DNA from: Macrosoma leucophasiata
Lineage: Eukaryota; Arthropoda; Insecta; Lepidoptera; Hedylidae
Assembly (NCBI GenBank): GCA_036365455.1
Contig: JAWQUS010000008.1
Location: forward strand, 18,459,501-18,523,500
Direction of reading: 5' to 3'
Length of the DNA: 64,000 nt
Shown: positions 1 through 11,300 of the stretch, piece by piece
How positions within the stretch are numbered: the first letter of the stretch is position 1
Layout: each line of letters starts with the position of its first letter
Translations under genes and position numbers: made by a program
The notes under the pieces: model-generated
Told to the model about the DNA's origin: nothing
What the model saw: only the letters and a program-made list of their open reading frames with translations
Database searches by the model: none

Positions 1-284
1 GTCATTTCAGTACGATCTTTAGTCTGATTAAATTGAAGAAATAAGAAAAAAAATGTTTAAAATAGGAGCACATTAGGGGCTGAAACCTAAGCAAGTATTA
101 TTTTACTTGAACAGTAAAAATAACACCTACGAATAATTTTAAATAATATCTATCGTCGCTTATATTACAAAAAGCTGATTAAGAAAGACTTATTTCTTCA
201 TATAGAGGCAAATCACAAAATGCTTCTTGTGAAGACTTATTTCTTCACATAGAAAATGAGTATTACCCATGAATTCTATTGTCG

Positions 285-287
<3 letters not shown>
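1..287. other. AT-rich non-coding stretch
   Basis: No exon-like segment, splice-compatible reading frame or inverted repeat is visible. The sequence is AT-rich and ends at the (AT)n array. Confidence 0.4.

Positions 288-349
<62 letters not shown>
288..349. repeat. (AT)n microsatellite
   Basis: About 31 uninterrupted AT units run directly into the left end of the palindromic MITE that starts at 350. The array seems to have replaced the first bases of that element and its TTA target duplication. Confidence 0.95.
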
Positions 350-350
<1 letters not shown>

Positions 351-491
351 TGGGTTGCACCAAGATATTTGTTAAAGTTAAAATCATTGTAACATATCAC
401 ATCCTTCTCCAACTTAAAGAAATCTGTTAAAGTTAGAGAGGGATGTCGATTGTTATAATAACTTTAACAAATATCGTGGTGCAACCCAGGC
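350..491. mobile_element. Palindromic MITE, TGGGTTGCACC family, copy 1
   Basis: The two ends are inverted copies of each other (TGGGTTGCACC at left, GGTGCAACCCA at right), and most of the ~140 bp pairs with itself. A TAA follows the right end. The better preserved copy at 19935-20085 shows TTA duplications on both sides, a size used by PIF/Harbinger-type elements. No coding capacity. The left end is eroded by the adjoining AT array. Confidence 0.8.
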
Positions 492-1100
492 TAAAGAGAT
501 CACCAAAACTGCACAAATGAAGTCCACTACTGAACCAATACTAATCATTTACAATAATAATTTAAGGCTGGAAGATTAAAACAGAATTAATTTGATTCAA
601 TTAACACATTATTTTACCATACAAAAAAGGTTTCACTTAGGGTAACTAAACCTTCAAGGAACTTTTTATTAATAATTTTAAAATACAAAAAAAAATCAAA
701 TATTTCATACTGGGTCTGCAAGATACATAATATGGGGATGTAATTTTGGTGAACTCCGTTAACAATATTTATTCGTAAACAGTGACAAAATAATGTGCTT
801 AAAATAAAGTTTGTAAATAGCGACAGACAAGTAAAAACAAAAAAAAAACATTATGTTATGTATCTGTAAATACAAGGAGCGATTCAGAAACAATGTATTA
901 ACAATTAAATATGGGTCATGGGATTGCCAATATATTTCTGTAACAGGTACAAAGCTCTTCAAGTTGCAGATACTCAACTTCGCGGACATCAAAAGCAACG
1001 GGATATTGATACTAAACATGAAAACAGGATGTAAACTCGTCAAAATTTTTTGAGAATGGTGTTAAGGAAAGTAATGCACACAACGAATGTATGTAGATCT
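492..1100. other. Non-coding stretch
   Basis: AT-rich intergenic sequence. Short open frames occur here but lack splice context or a recognisable family. A (TG)n run occupies about 1101-1119. Confidence 0.4.
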
Positions 1101-1133
1101 TGTGTGTGTGTGTGTGTGTTTATGGTTTTTTGT

Positions 1134-1407
1134 ATATGTAACAAAGATAGCATACAAGCATGCAGTTCACATGGATGTTAAGTGATTACTGCAGCCTATA
1201 GACAACTACACAAAACCAGAGGTCAAAATGCAGATGCCACCCCTGAGACCTCAGTTGGTATATCTCTGTGATAGTTATTACAGGGCCATAAATTACCATC
1301 TAACCGAAACATGATAGTGCTGAACACTACCATTTGGCGGCAGATAGATTAGGTAATGCGGTGGTGCCTTCGCCCTCGAGCTCCTACACTGGAACTCTAT
1401 CACTAGT
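1134..1407 (+). repeat. Dispersed repeat family 1 (GCATGCAGTTCAC repeat), copy 1
   Basis: About 275 bp. It begins near TATGTAAC, contains CATGCAGTTCAC and ends CTATCACTAGT. Related copies occur in both orientations at 14091, 19380, 36431, 42766, 44846, 47728, 50315 and 62978. No ORF, no clear terminal inverted repeat and no obvious target duplication were seen. It is best called an unclassified interspersed repeat, possibly a SINE-like or non-autonomous element. Confidence 0.8.
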
Positions 1408-1970
1408 ACATAGCGATTTTTTAATACTATTTTTATACATTTCTCGTATCTTTATAACAACATGTGTTTAATGTATTTTTAGTACGTGTATTTTGCGACA
1501 TAAATAATAAACATTTAATAAGAGACATTTCGCATGGCAATATATAGAACAATATTTTATAGTTCCATAATAATATTAATGTAACCGCTTTGGACATTTT
1601 ACTACATATCTTACAACTCCACACATTGTTTATTTCATAACAAAATATTCAAAATACCTACAGGGTTATGGATTTCGTTAAATTATTTACTGTTTTAGTT
1701 ATCTTAAAATTAATATTTTCACATTTTAATTTAAACCACTGCAACTAAGTAGATATCAAGATTTCATACGAAAAATAAGCATAAGCGTTCCATCGAATAT
1801 CTATCTAGTATCATGCTTATAAAATTGTAATAAAACTATAATGGATACAGTCGAATCGGGATAGCCAAAGATTGGATATCACATGTAAAAGTTAAAAAAA
1901 AATTAAGATTGGATTCCACATCACAATCTTTGTAAAACATCCTCCACTCTTATACAGTAGCCGCATAGAA
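1408..1970. other. Non-coding stretch
   Basis: AT-rich sequence with no supportable gene or repeat boundary. Confidence 0.35.
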
Positions 1971-2196
1971 GTATCGCACATCGAGCTTAGGAAAGACACA
2001 ATCTCCTAGTTTCGACTTCGTAAAGCGTCTCTGTTGCACACTACACTCGTAAGCATTGATAATGTGGCATTGGCCAAAATTTGATCAAAATGGTTGACAA
2101 GCGTCACATAGGTAGTATGCAAAAGAGATAACGCTTTACAGAACGGAAAATAGCCGAAATCCCGGTCCTAAGCTCGAAGTGTAATATTTCTTGCTG
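1971..2196. mobile_element. MITE-like inverted-repeat element, family 2, copy 1
   Basis: The left arm (around GCACATCGAGCTTAGG) is an imperfect inverted copy of the right arm (CCTAAGCTCGAAGTGTAATA). The interior matches a second copy at 56534-56757, including TTTGATCAAAATGGT and the AAAGAGATAACGCT block. A partial copy sits near 62840-62915. No ORF. Confidence 0.7.
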
Positions 2197-2555
2197 TGAG
2201 CTGCATCTCTACTAGGAAAAAAATACTGCCTCATATACATGTAACAGATAAGAGTAAAATAACATCCGGTTTCTTAAATCCAGATTCGACTATACCAAAT
2301 AACTAACGCGTCATTCAATTCTTCATTTTTTACTAAAAACGTTAAGAATAAACTTAATAAAACTTAGGTTATAAACGCAAAATAAAAATGTACTAATAAT
2401 TCAACGACCTGGTTTGATCATATAGTTATAAATGCTTAAATGGTTTTATTAATTTGGAATTTTAAAACGAAATTGTTAAGTCTTAATGCACGCTAATGCA
2501 TTTCAGTTTCGATTGCCGGATTATTAACTGCGTTGAGGTTTGTTTCAAGTAGTGA

Positions 2556-2981
2556 TAGGTTAGGATCCCACTGCAGAATCATTTTGTTCATCCAGTAATG
2601 CTTCAAACCTAACTTTTACGCATATTTATAATCTAGAGAATATATATCCACTAGGTTGCCTATCAAAATTTGGCCGCAAGTATTTTTAATAAATTTATTT
2701 TATCTTTAACAACCAGCAACTCTTATTTGCGGCCGATAATTTAGCTCATGTATATTATAATAATTAGAAAAAAGGTTCAATTTCATATATAAATAATGTC
2801 AAAACTTATCGGGGCGGAACGAAAATATGTAGGGCCGGCCAAGAGCGCAACGCAAGTCTTTATACATATCGCCGTGAAGTGGGCAACCTAATGGTTCTTT
2901 AGACTGTATATATGCGTAAGAATTAGGTTTGCAGCATATCTGGATGAACGAAATCATTCTGCAGTGGGATTCCTAACCTAT
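2556..2981. mobile_element. Foldback element with ~75-bp inverted arms
   Basis: The left arm from 2556 (TAGGTTAGGATCCCACTGCA) and the right arm ending near 2981 (TGCAGTGGGATTCCTAACCT) are inverted repeats. Pairing continues inward with small mismatches to about ACGCATAT. Inside is a second shorter inverted pair (ACTAGGTTGCC / GGCAACCTAATGG). No coding potential, so it is probably a non-autonomous DNA transposon. Confidence 0.75.
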
Positions 2982-3720
2982 GATTTGTAGCACATCACTG
3001 ACATTCACTGATTGGGTCGCTGATACAATTTTTTTGTTTTTTTAAACGTTATTTAATTCATGAGATACTTAATTTGAACCAGATCGATCTAAACGTCGAT
3101 TTAAATACAATGTCTTTACTACATATAAGCCAAAATTAAAAATAAATATGACATGACCATATGTAGCGAAATCTATCTAAAATATAGTAAGCTTCCTTTG
3201 TTTATCATCAGCAAAAATTAAAGGGTTGGAAAATAATATAAAATGCATTAAATGCTATAACTAATAAGACCCGAAACAATAGCAAATATCAGTCGCCAAA
3301 AAGAGTTTCCGAATAACATTTCCAGAATTTCAACGGCGGCAAACATGATTTTATTTTTATGGAGTGTTGTTTTTTATCAGATAAATTAGGACATCATGCT
3401 GAAATTTTACATTACATATGGCCACGTTATATACGAACAATTATTACGAACAGTAAAGTGACATTCTTATTTACGATACTGACACGACGACGATTCGGAA
3501 TCATTCATTTGATAATAATTTACGCTTTGTCCCTTGTCTACACAATTTTAACATTGCGTGTTGCCGAACATTAATAACTTTAGCAAAACTAATGGAGTAG
3601 TGATTACGACAGTACCAGAGAGAAACCGTGGAACGATCCGCCTATCGAATGATTCCGAACTCAAACAACTACTCAGTCCTCCCGTGCTTTTATATAGCTC
3701 AGAAGGGCGGCAATACAAAC
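2982..3720. other. Non-coding stretch left of the candidate minus-strand exon
   Basis: AT-rich. If the exon at 3721-3852 is real, this is intron or flanking sequence. No next exon could be identified here. Confidence 0.3.
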
Positions 3721-3852
3721 CTCTGTGTTGGACGGTTGAACCATCTCAACAGTTATTGGATTCGGTGAGGGCGGAAGGTGCAGTTGTGTGATCGGCATCA
3801 CCGGCGGCAGGAGGGTCGTTAGAGTCGGACTCGAGCTATCCTCGTCCATCGG
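3721..3852 (-). CDS. Candidate coding exon (44 codons), possibly another TAF4 exon
   Basis: Read on the minus strand, a CAG acceptor (3853-3855) opens a 132-nt phase-0 segment. It contains MDEDSSSPTLTTLLPPVMP and ends SNTE before a GTTTGT donor. The composition is acidic at the start, then Pro/Thr/Leu-rich, as in transcription factor linkers. The identified TAF4 exons to the right also all use phase-0 boundaries on this strand, so this could be a downstream TAF4 exon, or the first coding exon of a separate gene starting at the Met. The donor is only moderate and no homology is recognised. The frame itself is seen; the gene assignment is inference. Confidence 0.4.
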
Positions 3853-4604
3853 CTGACACAACCAAGCGTTATCAACTCTTGCCAACCCAAAATACTATAC
3901 GACTTAGCGACAAGGCAATTTAATTTTGTATTAGACATGCGCCAGATCATTTTGTTATGGCCGGGTCATCATGGGATCGCACATCTATATTTATCGTCAA
4001 TTAATCTCAAATCAATATTTATTTTAAACATATAGGTACTTCTAGACTCGAACAAAGTGAGGTTGCCGACCATATGCAATATACTTTATTGTTAACTACG
4101 TAATTGATGCCGCTTAGTAATTCTAATAAATAAAAATTAAAAGTTGACAAAATAGGGGCGTAGAGCTACCACCGTATCAAATATAGATACGGGTGGGGGT
4201 ACCCGTATCGGGGCTAGGCCAGCCCCCAACGTGTTCGTCACGGGGGGGGGGTCCCCAATTTTACCAATTCGAGTACCTACCAAGTCCATTACAATAAAAA
4301 ATGTAACAAGCGATTGCAGCATTACCAACCGTTGGGAGGCTGTGGAGGAAAATGTCTTTTTTGCTCGCGCGTTCTTCTGAACTTGTATTTGGACCAAGTG
4401 GATGAATGAATGGAAGAGATTGTCAGAGAACACGCAGAGCCAAAGTCGTTTTTTTATGCTCGCGTGTGCATATTCAGTTGTATTTTTACAAAGTGTAGAT
4501 AATTTTGACCACCCTTAAGGTGCAATTCCGCGGGTCGCGATCGATCGCGCTTTAAAGAGGGCCCCCTATAAAAATTTATACGGGGCCCCGTCCAGGCACG
4601 CTAC
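3853..4604. other. Non-coding stretch with a G-rich degenerate repeat
   Basis: Around 4180-4260 lies a G/C-rich segment with runs of G (up to nine) that looks like a degraded repeat. An open minus-strand frame across 4137-4433 has low-complexity content and no family signature, so no gene is called. Confidence 0.35.
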
Positions 4605-4935
4605 GCCACTGGTTGACAGACAAGCTGACAGGCCACCTGAAAAGTAGTCACCGTCGCCTTCATGAACATTTGAAACACCAGGGGAATAGTCAACGCGCTA
4701 CCAGCTCTGAAGGACTTTTTTGATAACATTTTTTAAGAACCTCATATAATAACACCGAGAGAACACTTCAGAGGGGAGTTCGTTCCAATTTACGAGTTCT
4801 GGGGAGAAACTAACGCAAAAACCGAACCGTTGAGCGCTACTAAGCGTCCAGTCTGTGTGAGTGGAACCTCTCTCTTCGGTGGGTAGTGCGGTGTAGGCAA
4901 AGAGACGGTGGCAATCAGCACCCGTACAGCTCTAA
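4605..4935 (-). mobile_element. 5'-truncated CR1/jockey-like retrotransposon 3' end, copy 1
   Basis: The segment is clearly related to 54205-54560, which encodes the C-terminal tail of a non-LTR reverse transcriptase. Shared blocks include GGCCACCTGA, AACACCAGGGGAAT, AACGCGCTACCAGC and AGAGACGGTGGCA. This copy keeps only the last part and has no intact frame. Confidence 0.75.
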
Positions 4936-5904
4936 GTTTTTAACACAACCGAACCATATGAACTCCGGCTCTAATACACTGAAATACACAATGACACAGG
5001 ACCAAGTAAAATTTGTTTGCAACATTGCCGATAGGACAAATTATTATTATTATGTAACTATATTTTTTTAAACTAGTGAACTAAACTACTGTAAACCAGT
5101 AACCGGACAATTTAATAAATACTCGATGTTCGGCTAGCATTAAACGTGTAATCGTCCGTTTTTTAAATAAAAAGAGGTAATTATGTAATTTAGCGGGTCG
5201 TCCATTAATCACGTACCTAAGGCTCGCAAGGTTCAGAAAAAAATCACGAATCATCACAAGGGGGAGTATATGCAGATATCACGTGTATTTATTTCTTCTT
5301 TGAGTGCCCAATTTTTATCGAAAATTGTTGCAACAATTTGAGAAACTTTCGTGTCAAAAATCAGTAATTTCACCAAATACATGCTTAGTATTTACATTAG
5401 CGCGATTTTTATTCCCGATGCTTTATTTTCCGAATATATTTTATTCAAAAACTATACTTGTTATCTTAGATGGATGAATTTATTTATATACGTTGTAAAT
5501 TAATGAATAACAGCTCAGTGAATTACAATAACAAAAAATCATTGATTTTGAAAAAAAAATCTTACACGCGTTGTTATGCTTGACTTTTACAATCTGTAAC
5601 AAATTATTAACATGATACATGTTATTTTTTGATAGAGCTACTATTATATTGATTCTGATCTGAGTACTTAAACTTAGTGGGCCAGTAGCTTCACAGGCTG
5701 TAGTAATTATTCATCGTGATATTTCCTAATTATTATTATTGTATTTATTATATATTTGCGTCTTAGTTATATACGTATATATGTATATTTATATATATTT
5801 ATATCTAATATATATAATCATATTATTATATTATATATCTAATATTATATATCAATCATCTTAATATTGTTATTTTTTTGTTATTCTCATTTATTTTCAC
5901 CATT
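4936..5904. repeat. AT-rich stretch with a dispersed repeat remnant (about 5190-5470)
   Basis: GGGTCGTCCATTAATCACGT at about 5194 matches a motif I recognise as widely scattered in lepidopteran genomes. Beyond it the sequence is AT-rich with TAT-type simple sequence around 5760-5860. No gene seen. Confidence 0.4.
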
Positions 5905-6027
5905 GTTGCACCTACTTCGTTGCTATCCTCACTACCCAAAGGTTGACTGGTAGAAAATGCCTAGTGGCATTAAGTCCGCCTTATGTATCGTTTTAGTGCA
6001 TAGAAGATTAAATAAATAAATAAATAA
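5905..6027 (+). mobile_element. Non-LTR retrotransposon 3' tail with (TAAA)n
   Basis: GGTTGACTGGTAGAAAATGC, then CCTAGTGGCATTAAGTCCGCC, ending in ATAAATAAATAAATAA. The same tail recurs at 46165-46288 inside the ClC gene. The terminal A-rich tetranucleotide repeat is typical of LINE insertions. No coding part remains. Confidence 0.65.
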
Positions 6028-8176
6028 CATGATATTTAGAGAGAGATTAACAGATAATTATTATCAAAGACATTTATCACGGAACTTTGACCTAGCGTGA
6101 TCACTTTGCTCTTAAAACACGATCTTCACTAGCCGCCAGTGAAGAGCCAAAGCAACCACGTTGAATTAATATTAGCTAGCTTACGTTTTCAAACTGCAAT
6201 GGTTATAAACAGTGGACATGTTATGATAATTCTAAACTTACCATTTTTTTGCGGCAATTTATTCTATTAAGGCGCTGTCGCACCAAAGAGTTCATTTTAT
6301 TCAGTGACGATCATAAGTGTGCGGATGGATATTACATTTGTACTAGTGGATACCATCGATAGTAATGTATATCGATGATCATCGATACTTAGTTCAGCAT
6401 TACCATCGATAATTAGTACTTGAGAGAACGAAGATTTGTATTTAAACTACACATCGAGTACAGCTGTTTGAGTTCTGTCCTTACTCTACCAAATCAATTG
6501 AGTTAATTTATCTATACCTATCCCCGAATAAGCGAGAAATCCTTTTCACTGAATTGAAGGGTTTTGGTTTAGATTGAATGGTTGTAGGCTAAACAAAATA
6601 GTTTTTAATTACTAATGATTGTATTGTTATTTTTTTGTATATTACCTAAATTTTATCAACTTCGATTCAGCTGTTTGAAGTTACTATCGTTGGTCTTGAC
6701 TATCGATCGTATCCAACCACTAATTCGTACAACGTATTCCTTTAAAATGCGAAATACTCACGTAATTCGTTTAAATTGAATCTTCAATCCACTTCTTATC
6801 ACTTAATAATATTATTATAGAGAATATTCCTTTATATGCATTAAGTATTAAGCGGGAATGCAGTTCGATTTTTTAAATAGACTAATGTAGGTCTCTCGTC
6901 TTGTATCGAGACAGCACTAGTCTACTTCACCAGGCAACTGGCGCAAAGAGCTTTCAGCCTGAATAAATTCACACAACTGCCTAAGGAAGACCCCTGCGGG
7001 GCCGATAGAAACTTGGTTTAGGGCATTGTGGGGGATACATACACACACACATGTGCAATTGGCGGTGGATCTAAAACCGGAAAAAACGACCAGGCGGATC
7101 GTGCTAAGGTCGGGGTAGTTCAAATCGAAATGGGTCCATATTGAAGGCAAATTTAGTAAGTCTAGATAGTCTATGCCTATACACGGCGCTAAGGACTGCA
7201 CTGGTGCACATCGTTAATTAATTTTGTTTGTAGAAGTATAAACAGGTATACACAGTAAAACTTTAGTGGCAGAACGATTTGCCTTCAATAGTGTTATCTA
7301 AATATAAAAGTTAAAATAAAAAAACCATGATCAAAAAATTTCATCTGGCGATAATCTGAGAAACCTAATGAATAATTTTAGAGCAAAATAATCTCAATTG
7401 CCTCGTGCGTGTTACGTACATAACTAATAAATTAAAGATCGATTATACTACCAATCATTTTCCTGCGGGAAAACAGCCACTAAAATTTCACCGTGCATAA
7501 GTCATGCGCGACGTGTTCAGGTTTAGGTGGATATGGTGGCACTGCCAAGGGATGTACTGTGATGTAAATAGCAGGCCTACTACGATTCAATACTAAACTG
7601 GATTAAGTACTGCGAATCGTGTTCTTAACTGAATCTATTTTGTCCACGTCTATGATTTTTCTTTTTATTTCGTATTGGCTATGAGGGCAATAATGATAAC
7701 CTGGTTGTCCTTTAGATGGCAGTATTAAAGCGATAGCGATAATGCGACAAGTATTAAAAAATCAAAGACGTAAATGAGAACTAAAGTGATCCAGTTTAGC
7801 GGTAAGTTCCAGTAAAGTTATTTGTTTGCCTTGCCAGCGATATTACCAGCAGCACTAAATCCAATAGTTGTATTCGTCTAATTTAGCCCTCACAATAAAT
7901 AATTATTTTTGCAGCTCAAGGCGGAGGCTCCAGCACAGTTGCTACTGCCGCTTTTATAGCTTTGTCAGATACGTGCACGCGATGAATAACAATATAAAAT
8001 GAATACCTACTTATCACTGGCTCTTCGCATAATTAAATGAAAATCCAATATTACATTACATGATCTGGTAAATACATTCGAAGTATGTTGTAAACATCGC
8101 CAATGTCAACAGTTAGTATGGTTATTTATGGTCTCTTTAAAACCACCTTTGATTATAGACAGTATTTAACACTTAC
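6028..8176. other. TAF4 downstream intron or flank, no confirmed exon
   Basis: A cluster of ATCGAT-type motifs lies at about 6350-6420. A minus-strand open frame at 6917-7201 has coding-like length but no recognisable family and includes an AC-repeat-encoded stretch. A plus-strand exon-like segment (acceptor at 7914, short frame to 7985) is unsupported. No TAF4 histone-fold exon was found. Confidence 0.35.
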
Positions 8177-8308
8177 CATGGTGACATTGGTGGCAAGTAC
8201 TGCTTGCGTCGGTGGCGTCAAAAATCCCATTGGCGGCAACGGAGGGTTGATCCCTTCGATTACTAGCTCTTTGGTAACCATCGACTGTCGTAGAAGCGGC
8301 AGACTTTT
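8177..8308 (-). CDS. Taf4: TAF4 exon: end of TAFH domain and Pro-rich linker
   Basis: 132 nt, phase 0 to phase 0. Acceptor TTCCTTAG, donor GTAAGT. It starts KSLPLLRQSMVTKELV, which continues the TAFH helices straight from the FLK at the end of the preceding exon. A Pro-rich stretch (INPPLPPMGF) follows. This is the last securely placed exon of the gene in the window. Confidence 0.85.
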
Positions 8309-11300
8309 CTAAGGAACAAACCAGTGAAAACCATAAATGAATACAGTAACGGGACAATCCGTCTGCGTAATTTAATACAATGGAACACTATCACACACAG
8401 TCTAGTTGAGGAAGTTAGTCGTTTTTTTTGGGTCACATTAAATTTAAAAGGTATCTTGAGATTGTATCTGGTTCTGTATTTGTATTGTTTTATAACAGTG
8501 CATTACCTTCATATTCACTTTTTATCACAATAACCCCCAAAGTTAGTGAGTATCAAATGTTAAAAAGAGGTTGATGGTTCGAGGCAAGTGTTGAATAAGT
8601 TGAATTGTACCATAACTAACCTTCAGGAATCCAATTAGACAAGGCTGTGGGCTTGCGTTGAGCAACCTTTCGAGTCTGTCGCAAAACTCCTCAGGCTCCA
8701 CTTGAGCGTCTATCAATTCCTGGATTAACGTTCGGACACTACATTCCACAGACTTCGGTTCCTTACTGGACAAGTCCAGTAAATTCGCCAGGAAATTCCT
8801 GCATTTCTCCTTGGTGTTGTCTAGAGGTCGCTGTTAACAAGGGATATTTTATCAGTATCCACCAAATCAATTTTGAAGGTGCCTATAATGGTTTTGATTG
8901 TGCTTTTTCTGCCAGTCGCTATAAATATTTGTTTTTTTTTTATGTAGGTATGTCTCTTCACGCCAGGTTCCTAACGGGGTAGGCAGAGAGTGTGGAGCGC
9001 CAGATATTCCGGTCCTGACAAACCTCCCGTGCCTCATCTACCTTGTTTACAACTCTCACTTCATTGCTAATTTTAAATACTATTTTACAGATTATATAAA
9101 AAATAAGGCGGTTAATTACCTGAGGATTAGTTGTGGTGGCGCCACTAGTAGCGGCGACTCCTACGGGCGTGCCAACAACTGGCGCGGCGATGACCGGCGT
9201 CATAACGGGCGTGGCGGCGGGCGCCGGGGGCATCTGCCCGGGTATTTGCACTGGCGCAGCCACGCTTGTCGACGTCGCTACGCCGGGGTGCTACGCAAAC
9301 GAAATTTATACTTATCATTCCTATTCAATTTTTATATACTATATTGATCTATATACACACCTACCTATGGGAGAGAACCGACGGTAAGTACTTGTTTAGT
9401 ACCTATAAACAGTAAATGTACAGTCGATGCCCTCACATAAGCATCCCAACTTAAGAACCCGAGAACAATTAAGGCAGGCGATGCTACCGCTAGGCTACGG
9501 AATCGTTACGATATCCATGCAAAACAAAAAAAAATCATATAATAATCTAAAAAGTTTATAAATGGTTAAGTTCTCGAGTTCGACTGCGCGTTGGAAGTTC
9601 ATATTCTTGATTACTTTTGTGAACAAATAGACTCCGTTTAATGATATTTAATACTAACTTTAAATAATAATGTAGCGGAATTATCGAATTAAATAAAGTA
9701 CAAGCAATATAAAGTAATCATACATTTTCCAATGCATAGGTATACTGTTTTTTTAAATTTATTAGGAATTCTTTAATTACTATATTATGTATCCTAAATA
9801 ATTAAGGTACTTGAGAAAAAAAATCTCTTGATGAGAAAGTCTGATTGCCTTATCTTAACAAGCTACAATCAAGAGCCTCAGATTTTTTACTCACATTTTT
9901 ACCACAATTTATTTTTTGGTTTTGGTTTTTTAAATGTAAATAATAATATACAAGCTAATCGGTGTCTAAAAAGTTTATAAAATACTGAAGCACTACAAAC
10001 TACTTCTAAAATTAAGAACAAAACAAATGCTTATTTTATATTATTATGCACTACCATAGCTAAAACAAAATAATAACGATCATGAAGATTCGAGAAAAAT
10101 GTTAATTGAACTATATTTTTTTTCTGTTTATTGACAGACTGCAAATTTTGTTTATTTTTAACCGAGTTCATTATTAAAATATTTTAAACTATTTATGATG
10201 ACTTCCAACTATTAATCTGCTAAATCTATATGCACTAAATCAACAATTAATGTTAGTGCATGAAATAACTATATGAATAGATGTTTTAAATAATTTATTT
10301 AATGAACTTTAGAAATAAAAATATTCTTTGTTGTTTTAAAGTAAAGGGCACAAAATTTACAATTATTGAAAATTTAATGTAATGATTCACTATATTTTTT
10401 GTGCATGTGTACTTAATCAAGTTGGTAATGAACGAATGATTTGAATTTGACATTAGTTATCTACTAATTATCATTATTTAGGTAGTAGCTAAAGACTGAA
10501 ATGACAAATCGTACTAAAAATCGTTCTCTGTAAGTTCATTATTAGGCAAGTGAAAAATAAGTATTTATTATTTTATTGGCGATATGGTTAATAACGCTTG
10601 ATGCGAGGAGAGGATGTAGTGAACATGCCATATCAAACAAGAGTAAACGCAACATTATGTCAACATAAAGCATCGCTATATTGCATCAAGCAGGTAGAAT
10701 ACTCGCATAATAATTTAGTAACATTTTATGAAAGTATATGTAAGAATACTGATGGAAAACATCTAAGTCAGTACATATACGAAGTAAAAATAACTTAAAA
10801 ACTTCATATTTCGTTCATTTTCATTTTAAAAAATTACCTAAATAAGCAGTAGGTATGGAGCTAACGACCAATGTGATATTAGTTTAAATGAACACGAAGT
10901 CGCATGCAAGAGGTACAAGGGAAGGAAGGATCGACTCTCGGAACATCAACGCAACCGGTTCGCCTTACAATCGATGTTCACACCCAACTAAATGATGTGG
11001 CATTAGTATTTTACAAATGATGATAGAAAAGAGTCTCGATTAGATCTTACCTTGTTAATTACCTTAGGACATGCACCTCCACCATTTTGTACATGCATGA
11101 TTTGTTTGAAATTGGACAATTTATGTGCATATCAAGGAGCGTGGAGTGGACGCAGAAACTAATCGCGCGTGGGTTTGTCCAATTTCAGGGGCCGGAGAGT
11201 AGCGGAGAGGCGTGGCCTACTTACAGCCGGTACGGTCGACAGCCGAAGGGTCTGAGGCTGCGCCGCCGTGAGGGTGCTGGCGGCGGGCGCGGGACCAACC

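Noticed and set aside
4137..4433. 98-codon minus-strand open frame
   Set aside because: Overlaps a G-run-rich degenerate repeat, has low-complexity composition and no recognised domain.
6917..7201. 94-codon minus-strand open frame
   Set aside because: No family signature, includes an AC-repeat-encoded CVCVC stretch, and no splice or promoter context; treated as repeat-derived or chance.
7915..7985. Plus-strand exon-like segment reading QGGGSSTVATAAFIALSDTC after a TTTTTGCAG
   Set aside because: No upstream exon could be matched in phase and no homology is recognised; only a note, not a feature.
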